Assembly (NCBI GenBank): GCA_938044055.1
Contig: CALIQO010000318.1
Coordinates: 1 to 8,473, forward strand
Length of the DNA stretch: 8,473 nt
Direction of reading: 5' to 3'
From: an uncultured Saprospiraceae bacterium
GTDB lineage: Bacteria > Bacteroidota > Bacteroidia > Chitinophagales > Saprospiraceae
Shown: positions 1-6,265 of the stretch, piece by piece
How positions within the stretch are numbered: position 1 is the stretch's first letter
How the letters are laid out: every line of letters starts with the position of its first letter
The notes under the pieces: generated by a model
The model's input: the letters and a program-made list of their open reading frames with translations, nothing else
Databases searched by the model: none
What the model was told of the DNA's origin: nothing
Translations under genes and position numbers: made by a program

Positions 1-84
1 AATACCCCTGCTGTCAATTTCTACAATAAGAAAAAGGCTACCATAGAAAAACAATGGTGGAATGGTAAAATAATATTTGAATAA
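1..84 (+). CDS. C-terminal end of an unidentified protein (5' part outside window)
   Basis: Frame 1 is open from the first base to a TAA at 82-84, giving 27 residues that end in QWWNGKIIFE. The other two plus frames hit stops within the first 15 codons. The tail is basic and aromatic, plausible for a real protein end, but it carries no motif I recognise and I assign no function. It converges on the prenyltransferase gene across a 125-bp spacer (85-208) in which I see no strong hairpin plus T-run terminator. A run this short can be open by chance, so the call rests on its position at the edge and the protein-like composition. Confidence 0.45.
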   Translation, partial: NTPAVNFYNKKKATIEKQWWNGKIIFE

Positions 85-208
85 AGGATAGAAAAGATCT
101 TTATCTCTGAATGTTAACGGAGAAACTGTATGATCTTACAAGATGTGATTAGACATCAATTTATAAAGTGCTGTTGAATGCTATTGTAATAGAATAGACA
201 CCGAAAAC

Positions 209-1186
209 TTAATGATCCCTCTTAATCAAGAATTCTGCTAAATCTCTTAACGGTTGTTTCTTATCACCCTCAAGATTGAGCGCTTCAAGATGAGATACTC
301 CGAGGATGTAATAAGCCTCTTTCAATTCTTGAGCATAAGCTTCAGCCGCACAAGATCTAAATATGCTTCTAACCTCTTCTATTTTCTTTTCCACAGCTTC
401 TGGAGTAGATGCATACAATGATTTAAGTCTGGCTTTGCCTTTTTCATCTAGAAGATCTAGTGCCTTCAGATATAAATAGGTTTTCTTATTGTTAATAATA
501 TCTCCAGCTACTATTTTTCCTACCTTATCTTGATCTCCGAATACATCTAAGATGTCATCCTGAATCTGAAAGGCTATTCCTATGTTTTTGCCAAATTCAT
601 ATAAGTGGTTCTCATCCTCTTCAGTGCAACCGCCTATAATTCCTCCCATCTGAATAGCAGCACCTAACAATACAGAAGTCTTGTTTTCTATCATTCTTAT
701 ATAATCGGAAATGGTTACTGTTTCTGAATTTTCAAAATCCATATCTTCTTGCTGACCAGCACATATTGCTATAGATACACTACTAAACAAGGATGATAGT
801 TTCTTAAATGATTCTGCGCCGTATACTTCTAGATACTTGAATGCATATATCAACATAGCATCTCCAGATAAAATAGCGGAGGGAATTCCATAAGCAATAT
901 GAACCGCTTCTTTACCCCTTCTGAGACTAGCTTCATCCATAATATCGTCATGGAGTAAGGTGAAATTATGGAACACTTCTACACAAGCAGCTGCATGGAT
1001 GGCTTCTTGCCATTCTTCTTGATACAAGTGGCAAGCCATCAGAACCAAGCAAGGGCGGATCCTCTTCCCGGATGAAGCTAGAATGTACCTAATCGGACTA
1101 TATAGCGTATCTGGAGAATCATTGAGAAACTCTTTTTCCAGAAAGAGATCTATAGATTTTTTATATTCGGCGAATGTTGAAATCAA
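209..1186 (-). CDS. Trans-polyprenyl diphosphate synthase (short-chain type, likely FPP/GGPP synthase-like)
   Basis: The 325-residue product is a full-length class I trans-prenyltransferase, a cytoplasmic enzyme that condenses isopentenyl diphosphate onto an allylic diphosphate. Visible family motifs are GKRIRP at residues 40-45, the first Asp-rich motif DDIMD at 80-84 followed by LRRG at 88-91, and the second Asp-rich motif DDILD at 210-214 (within FQIQDDILD). These Asp clusters bind the Mg-diphosphate. Phe75 sits five residues before the first motif, and that motif has no two-residue insertion. This matches the pattern known for short-chain (about C20) enzymes rather than the small residue found in octaprenyl synthases such as IspB. 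The exact product (precursor of quinone tails or carotenoids) is an inference. The start is a TTG at 1186; there is no in-frame ATG nearby upstream and the next Met is residue 50, inside the core fold. The gene is divergent from the amidohydrolase, with starts under 30 bp apart. Confidence 0.93.
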   Translation of the reverse strand: MISTFAEYKKSIDLFLEKEFLNDSPDTLYSPIRYILASSGKRIRPCLVLMACHLYQEEWQEAIHAAACVEVFHNFTLLHDDIMDEASLRRGKEAVHIAYGIPSAILSGDAMLIYAFKYLEVYGAESFKKLSSLFSSVSIAICAGQQEDMDFENSETVTISDYIRMIENKTSVLLGAAIQMGGIIGGCTEEDENHLYEFGKNIGIAFQIQDDILDVFGDQDKVGKIVAGDIINNKKTYLYLKALDLLDEKGKARLKSLYASTPEAVEKKIEEVRSIFRSCAAEAYAQELKEAYYILGVSHLEALNLEGDKKQPLRDLAEFLIKRDH

Positions 1187-1213
1187 TTGGCATATAAATA
1201 AGTGAGCACAAAT

Positions 1214-2998
1214 ATGATAAAAAAGAAAACAATCATAACACCCGACTCGATCAATAATCTATCTTCTTTCTATCGACCTATCATACCCTTTTATAATGAT
1301 ACTTCTTTAAGCAAACTACTAGGAATACTTATAATCTTCCTCTTTTTCTCTTGTGGAGAAGCTAGTCATGCTGATATGGTAATTAAAAATGGCAACATAT
1401 ATACGGTATCTGATGGATTCTCAAGCGTATCTAATATCATTATAGAAGATGGAAAAATCAAGGCGCTTGTAGATGATGCCACTGCCGATGAAGCCATAGG
1501 TTCTGAAACCCAAGTAGTAGAACTTAATGGAGCATTCGTGATGCCAGGATTCATAGAAGGACATGGTCATTATTCCGGTTTAGGATATAGTTTACTTAAT
1601 CTTAATTTTTTAAAATCTAAGAGTTGGGAAGAAATCGTATCCATGGTTGAAGAGAAAGTAAAAGAGTCTGATCCAGGCACATGGATTATAGGAAGAGGAT
1701 GGCACCAAGAAAAATGGGACAGCACGCCTATAGTAAATATCCATGGATACCCTATTCATGACGCACTAAGTAAGATCTCACCAGACCATCCAGTCATCCT
1801 AAGTCATGCAAGTGGGCACTCCCTTTATGCCAATAAAAAAGCCATGGATCTAGCTGGTGTTTCTAAGGAAACTGCTAATCCGAGCGGTGGAGAAATTGTA
1901 CGAGACAGAAGTGGAGAAGCAATAGGTGTATTCGAAGAGCGGGCAATGGGTGTGATCCGAAATGCATACCAAGAATACTTAAAAGATCTGTCTCAGGAAG
2001 CCCTGAAAGAAGAGTGGTATGAAGCAGTGAAAGCATCAGCGACGGAATGCTTACAGAAAGGAATCACGTCGTTTCAAGATGCAGGTTCTTCCTATGAAGA
2101 AATGGATCGTTATGCAGACATGGCAGAAGCAGGTGATCTTGATCTTCGGCTTTGGGTTATGGCTAGACTTTCTTCTGAAAACCTTAAAGGTAAGATAGGT
2201 GCTTACAGAAAGGTAGGAGTCGGTAATGATTTCTATACTTGCCGGGCTATCAAATCTGAGGTAGATGGCGCCTTAGGTGCATTCGGTGCTTGGTTATTGA
2301 AACCCTATAACGATAAGCCAGGATTCGTAGGCCAGAATACAACAGATATCTACGAGGTTAAGAAGATTGCTGATATCGCTTCCGCAAATGATATGCAATT
2401 GTGTGTACATGCTATCGGAGACAAAGCCAACAATGTTGTTCTTGATATCTACGAGTCATTAAACCAAAAAGACGGTGACCATCGATGGAGAATAGAACAT
2501 GCACAACACATCGACACCAATGACATCGCAAGATTTAAAGAGTATAATATAATAGCATCCATGCAAGGTATCCATTGTACATCTGATGCACCATTCGTTC
2601 AGAAAAGGCTAGGATATGAAAGAGCGAAATACGGTTCTTACCCATGGAGATCATTGCTGGATGAAGGTGTCATCATTGCTAATGGCACAGATGCCCCAGT
2701 TGAAGATGTAGATCCTCTTCCTAGTTTCTACGCCTCCGTAACTAGAAAGAGAATAGACAATGGATTCGAATTTTTTGCAGAACAATCTATGACGAGAGAA
2801 GAAGCCATCTATTCCTACACCTTAGGGAATGCTTATGCCGCTTTCGAAGAAAAAATCAAAGGGTCTATAGAACCAGGAAAGTATGCAGATCTCGTCGTTT
2901 TATCTGAAGACCTCATCAATTGTAGTGATGAAGAAATCCTACGTGCTAACGTTTTACATACTATCTTAAACGGTGAAATTAAATACAGCGCTCAATAA
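1214..2998 (+). CDS. Lipoprotein amidohydrolase, YtcJ/NfdA-like metal-dependent hydrolase
   Basis: The 594-residue protein, counted from the ATG at 1214, belongs to the amidohydrolase superfamily. An in-frame GTG at 1202 would add four residues. A hydrophobic stretch at 35-46 ends in FFSC with Cys47, a relaxed Bacteroidota lipobox, so it is probably anchored to a membrane outside the cytoplasm. The n-region before it is unusually long (about 34 residues) with no closer Met. The hydrolase domain runs from about 54 to 591 and opens with the typical small beta domain (MVIKNGNIYTV). Metal and active-site residues follow family order: HGH (His117, His119), IKSEVDGALGA (Lys347, Asp351), VHAIGD (His399), EHAQH (His429) and NGTDAP (Asp493). 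It ends with the usual GKYADLVVL strand. Relatives include exoenzyme regulatory protein AepA-like proteins and N-substituted formamide deformylase; the substrate cannot be told from sequence. The stop overlaps the next start in TAATG, implying translational coupling. Confidence 0.9.
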   Translation: MIKKKTIITPDSINNLSSFYRPIIPFYNDTSLSKLLGILIIFLFFSCGEASHADMVIKNGNIYTVSDGFSSVSNIIIEDGKIKALVDDATADEAIGSETQVVELNGAFVMPGFIEGHGHYSGLGYSLLNLNFLKSKSWEEIVSMVEEKVKESDPGTWIIGRGWHQEKWDSTPIVNIHGYPIHDALSKISPDHPVILSHASGHSLYANKKAMDLAGVSKETANPSGGEIVRDRSGEAIGVFEERAMGVIRNAYQEYLKDLSQEALKEEWYEAVKASATECLQKGITSFQDAGSSYEEMDRYADMAEAGDLDLRLWVMARLSSENLKGKIGAYRKVGVGNDFYTCRAIKSEVDGALGAFGAWLLKPYNDKPGFVGQNTTDIYEVKKIADIASANDMQLCVHAIGDKANNVVLDIYESLNQKDGDHRWRIEHAQHIDTNDIARFKEYNIIASMQGIHCTSDAPFVQKRLGYERAKYGSYPWRSLLDEGVIIANGTDAPVEDVDPLPSFYASVTRKRIDNGFEFFAEQSMTREEAIYSYTLGNAYAAFEEKIKGSIEPGKYADLVVLSEDLINCSDEEILRANVLHTILNGEIKYSAQ

Positions 2999-3372
2999 TG
3001 TCTCCAGCACTCAATAAAAGAACTTGCCTTGAATGTGGCTCAGAATTGTACGGCAGAATAGATAAACGATATTGTTCTGATCAGTGCCGGACTTCGTATC
3101 ACAATAAATCGAACCGGGACACCATCAATTTCATGAGGAACATAACCAATATTCTCAGAAAAAACAGAAGAATACTACAAGCGCTAAACCCCCGCGGAAA
3201 AACCAAGGTTACCAAGACCATGCTTCTCGATCATGGATTTAAATTCAGTTATTTTACCAATGAGTATATAACCAAGTCTGGAAATAGGTACCGCTTCTGC
3301 TATGATCAAGGATATATAGAATTAGATGATGGCAAGTATGCTCTTGTAGAAAGAAAAGAATATGTTGACTAA
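2998..3372 (+). CDS. Small C4 zinc-ribbon protein of unknown function (DUF2116-like)
   Basis: A 124-residue protein with two parts. Residues 10-30 hold a four-cysteine zinc site: Cys10-x2-Cys13, then Cys26-x3-Cys30, in the context CLECG...RYCSDQC. Residues about 40-66 are basic and probably helical (NILRKNRRILQAL). Residues 70-124 look like a small beta-rich domain with many aromatics (FKFSYFTNEY, YRFCYDQGYIEL). It has no signal peptide or membrane segment, so it should be cytoplasmic. From memory, close full-length relatives are common in Bacteroidota and annotated only as hypothetical or DUF2116-type zinc-ribbon proteins. Nucleic acid or protein binding is plausible from the zinc ribbon and basic helix but not shown. 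The ATG shares one base with the stop of the amidohydrolase (TAATG), and its own end overlaps the M14 gene, so it is embedded in the operon and likely translated by coupling. Confidence 0.85.
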   Translation: MSPALNKRTCLECGSELYGRIDKRYCSDQCRTSYHNKSNRDTINFMRNITNILRKNRRILQALNPRGKTKVTKTMLLDHGFKFSYFTNEYITKSGNRYRFCYDQGYIELDDGKYALVERKEYVD

Positions 3373-6055
3373 AAAACCAATGATGAAAACAATGAAAAAA
3401 CATTTGCCGAAAGGCCGTACATCATACTTGACTCCTACAATAATATCTATAATAGTATTGTGTTTCCTACAGTCGAGTGTACTAGGACAAGACATTTTAT
3501 TACCAGAAAAATTCAAGTTTGAAGAAGAGAACATGAATGCGTCTGTACTTTCTCCTAAGGAATTTCTAGGTTATGAATTAGGTACAGCCTTTACCTTTTA
3601 TGCACACACAGAGGCTTACCTCAAGGAAATCGCTGCAGCATCTCCTAGGATAAAACTCTTACCATATGGCAGCACTTACGAAGGGAGAAACCTGTATGCG
3701 CTTGTCATTACAAGTGAAAAAAACCTGGGCTCGCTGGAGGATATCCGGAAGACCAATCTTATGCTGGCAGATCCAGTTAATAATGATAAATCACAACTTC
3801 TAGAGATTGCTAAAAATCATCCGGTAACCATATCGTTCAGTTACAACATACATGGCAATGAAGCATCTGGAACTGAGGCTGCAATGCAAGTTGCCTATCA
3901 CCTTGCTGCTTCTGAAAGTGCGGAAACGAAGAAGATCTTGAATGAATCTATCGTCCTTATGTTTCCGTGCATCAATCCAGATGGGCGAGATAGATATGTA
4001 TACTGGTATAAGGGCATGAAACGACACACCACAGGATATGAACCTAGAGATCTAGAACATTACGCGCCCTGGCCCAATGGCAGGACCAATCACTATTGGT
4101 TCGATCTTAATCGAGATTGGATCTGGGGTGTACATCCAGAGTCAAGAGGACAGACAGAGATATATACAAGCTGGATGCCCCAGCTGCATACCGATTATCA
4201 TGAGATGGGTTACAACAGCAATTACTTTACAGTGCCTGGAACCACTCCTCGAAACAAATTACTTCCCGACACCTACGAGCCTCTAGCAGATACCATCGGT
4301 AGGGCCAATGCACAAGCTTTTGACGAGAATCAAGTGAACTACTACACCAGAGAAGCCTATGATTTTTTCTATCCTGGTTATGGCTCTAGTTACCCATCGG
4401 TTATGGGAGCGATTGGAATGCTGGTAGAGCAAGGTGGAATCGCAGGCGGAAGAGCCATTAAGACATGGGATGATTATGTTCTTACACTACGTCAGAGGGT
4501 CTGGGATCACTATGCTACATCGCTAGCAACCATACAGAAAGCAGTTGAAAGGAAACAACAGTTTATTACTTACGGAATAGAATCTCATGATCCGAAGAAT
4601 TCTAAAATAAATACCCGCAACTACATCATTAAAAACAATGGAAACCCGCACTTACATGAAGTTTTAAGAATCCTTGATCATCACAAGGTCGACATCCATG
4701 AAGTTGCTGAAAATGGATCTATCAGAGCTACCGATTATCAGGATGATAGATCTAAAACCGTGACCTTGAATCGTGGAGACTTTGTCATTTCTACTCAGCA
4801 AGCTAATCACCTTCTTATAAACAGTATCTTTCAACGGAACATGGTTATTGAAGATTCCGTCATGTATGATATGGCAACATGGGCGGTGCCTCTTGCGTAT
4901 AACTTAGATGCCTATTACACAACGGAATCTTATAGTAAAATCACACCCTACACACATGCCGATAAAGCAACAGGTAATCTTCTTAATCCCGGAGCTAGAT
5001 ATGCTTATGCCATGGACTGGAAACAAAAAGATGCCCCTATGGCTCTTAATGCTCTGTGGGACATGGGATATGTTGTAAGATGTGCAACGAAAGCCTTTCA
5101 GTATGGAGACAATACATTCGACAGAGGATCGATCATCCTTCTTATGGGGCGAAACCCGAAGAAAGAAAATATCAGACAAGACCTCGAGAAAATTGTTTCT
5201 AAACACAATGTAACCATAGTCGGTCTACCATCTGGAAGAATGGATTCTGGAATAGACTTGGCTTCGAGAAACAGTCAACCTCTTAAAAAACCCAAGGCAG
5301 CTATGCTGGTAGGTGGACCTTTTAACACCTATACTTCAGGACAGATTTACTGGATGATGGATTATGAAACTTCCTTTCCACTAGAGCGAATCAGACCAGA
5401 GATCCTTGCGGAAACATCGGTTTCAAAGTTTGGTGCCAGATATGGCTACGCTTCTTTAAAAGATTATGATGTCCTAGTCTTACCTGGAGGTGGAGGTGGC
5501 CTCTCTCAAGTATTTAATGAATCTTCCATGAAGAAACTCAGAGACTGGATCTCAGCAGGGGGAACGCTGATAGCGACAGAAAGCGCTGCTAGATTTTTTT
5601 CTAAAAAGAACAAAGCTTCTAATGTAACATTCACTTCAGTTGGAAGAGACACTTCTGATCAGGCGTCTGTAGTGAGCTATGAAAATCGCACCGATTACTT
5701 CGGAAAGTCTCGGACACCAGGTACAGCGCTTAATGCAAGGGTTGATAATACCCATCCGCTGGCTTTTGGTCTAGACAATCATGTATACCCGTTGAAGTTC
5801 GGAAACGATGCCATCGTGCCTGATCCTCAATTCCAAACAGTGGTACAATACCATAACCAGCAAGACGATATGTTTGTAGCTGGATATCTTCCTGAATTGA
5901 ACGCCAAGAACCTTTCTGGCAAGGCTGGAGCAGGTGTGGCAAGAATAGGAAGAGGCAAGATTGTATACCTCATCGACAATACACATTATCGCATGTTCTG
6001 GAGAGGGCCCAGCAGAATGATGAAGAATGCAATTCTGCTTATGCCTAGTTTCTAG
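3362..6055 (+). CDS. Exported M14 family zinc carboxypeptidase-like protein with C-terminal GATase1-like domain
   Basis: An 897-residue protein counted from the first ATG. ATGs at 3380, 3383 and 3392 are also in frame; the last gives a more typical signal peptide beginning MKKHLPK and removes the 11-bp overlap with the zinc-ribbon gene. A hydrophobic core at about 24-41 ends in SSVLG before Gln43, a likely signal peptidase I site. The M14 domain occupies about 65-390: zinc ligands His164 and Glu167 in HGNE, then NPDG at 205-208, DLNR at 248-251 (equivalent to the Asn-Arg that binds the substrate carboxylate), His280 in TDYHEMG as third ligand, and Glu356 in MLVEQGG as the catalytic glutamate. 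All key residues are present, so it should be an active exopeptidase. The segment from about 645 to 895 resembles a class I glutamine amidotransferase/ThuA-like fold (VLPGGGGG at 706-713, AGGTLIATES) without a nucleophile Cys there. This long two-domain form is known in Bacteroidota; the substrate is not known. Confidence 0.92.
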   Translation: MLTKKPMMKTMKKHLPKGRTSYLTPTIISIIVLCFLQSSVLGQDILLPEKFKFEEENMNASVLSPKEFLGYELGTAFTFYAHTEAYLKEIAAASPRIKLLPYGSTYEGRNLYALVITSEKNLGSLEDIRKTNLMLADPVNNDKSQLLEIAKNHPVTISFSYNIHGNEASGTEAAMQVAYHLAASESAETKKILNESIVLMFPCINPDGRDRYVYWYKGMKRHTTGYEPRDLEHYAPWPNGRTNHYWFDLNRDWIWGVHPESRGQTEIYTSWMPQLHTDYHEMGYNSNYFTVPGTTPRNKLLPDTYEPLADTIGRANAQAFDENQVNYYTREAYDFFYPGYGSSYPSVMGAIGMLVEQGGIAGGRAIKTWDDYVLTLRQRVWDHYATSLATIQKAVERKQQFITYGIESHDPKNSKINTRNYIIKNNGNPHLHEVLRILDHHKVDIHEVAENGSIRATDYQDDRSKTVTLNRGDFVISTQQANHLLINSIFQRNMVIEDSVMYDMATWAVPLAYNLDAYYTTESYSKITPYTHADKATGNLLNPGARYAYAMDWKQKDAPMALNALWDMGYVVRCATKAFQYGDNTFDRGSIILLMGRNPKKENIRQDLEKIVSKHNVTIVGLPSGRMDSGIDLASRNSQPLKKPKAAMLVGGPFNTYTSGQIYWMMDYETSFPLERIRPEILAETSVSKFGARYGYASLKDYDVLVLPGGGGGLSQVFNESSMKKLRDWISAGGTLIATESAARFFSKKNKASNVTFTSVGRDTSDQASVVSYENRTDYFGKSRTPGTALNARVDNTHPLAFGLDNHVYPLKFGNDAIVPDPQFQTVVQYHNQQDDMFVAGYLPELNAKNLSGKAGAGVARIGRGKIVYLIDNTHYRMFWRGPSRMMKNAILLMPSF
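6011..6039. repeat. 8-bp inverted repeat near the 3' end of the M14 gene
   Basis: AGCAGAAT at 6011-6018 is the exact reverse complement of ATTCTGCT at 6032-6039, separated by 13 bases, just before the stop codon at 6053-6055. The transcript could form a hairpin, but there is no T-run right after it, so it is not a standard intrinsic terminator. It may be chance within coding sequence. Confidence 0.4.
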
Positions 6056-6168
6056 TCTGACTCTAAAAAGACAATTAGTTTACATTTATATACTTGTCTG
6101 GTAGATACCTGCTAGAATACCCAAACTTGGAATAGTTTTTTCATTCTACTATTCTGCTTAGGAGTTTC
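6032..6168 (+). repeat. Short imperfect direct repeat spanning the M14 gene end and the spacer
   Basis: The 10-mer ATTCTGCTTA occurs at 6032-6041, inside the last codons of the M14 gene, and again at 6151-6160 in the spacer. Each copy is followed by AGTTTC, after 5 bases in the first (6047-6052) and 2 bases in the second (6163-6168). This could be a remnant of a small tandem duplication of the gene end, or coincidence in AT-rich DNA. Confidence 0.35.
6130..6154. repeat. Inverted repeat in the spacer after the M14 gene
   Basis: GAATAG at 6130-6135 pairs with CTATTC at 6149-6154 around a 13-base loop that contains a run of six T. A second pair, TAGAAT at 6113-6118 with ATTCTA at 6143-6148, is interleaved with it, so the two stems are mutually exclusive. 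They could shape the 3' end of the upstream transcript. Both stems are AT-rich and weak, and no T-run follows the second arm, so a terminator call is not secure. Confidence 0.3.
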
Positions 6169-6204
6169 CCATATCTGCTCCTGAGCTACGCTTATATGTT
6201 CTCC

Positions 6205-6230
6205 TTGTTGATCAATTACTGATTCAACAA
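6205..6230. promoter_or_regulatory. Candidate operator-like inverted repeat upstream of the M4 protease gene
   Basis: TTGTTGA at 6205-6211 is an exact inverted copy of TCAACAA at 6224-6230, with a 12-base centre. The repeat ends 35 bases before the ATG at 6266. The 19-base spacing between like positions (about two helical turns) is what a dimeric DNA-binding protein would use, and the position suits control of the protease gene. The nearest match to the Bacteroidota -7 element TAnnTTTG is TAGTTTAG at 6242-6249 (one mismatch), but no TTG lies at the expected -33 distance, so the promoter itself is unproven. Confidence 0.3.
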
Positions 6231-6265
6231 TAAACGACATATAGTTTAGCTTAAATAGGCTTTTC

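Noticed and set aside
87..105. AAAGATCTTT palindrome with flanking GATA/TATC between the first partial gene and the prenyltransferase, as a possible terminator
   Set aside because: Palindromic DNA with no workable loop, no GC content in the stem and no following T-run; too weak to call.
124..180. Very short plus-strand open frame (MILQDVIRHQFIKCC) in the first spacer
   Set aside because: Fifteen codons with no conserved feature; not distinguishable from chance.
181..192. CTATTGTAATAG inverted repeat just downstream of the prenyltransferase stop
   Set aside because: Only 4-5 AT-rich base pairs with a 2-4 base loop; expected by chance in AT-rich DNA.
1366..1554. Antisense open frame inside the amidohydrolase
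   Set aside because: Lies opposite a well-supported gene with intact family motifs; low-complexity Ser-rich translation with no recognisable motif.
4904..5206. Antisense 100-codon open frame within the M14 gene
   Set aside because: Shadow of a gene whose domain structure is continuous across this region; no start context or motif of its own.
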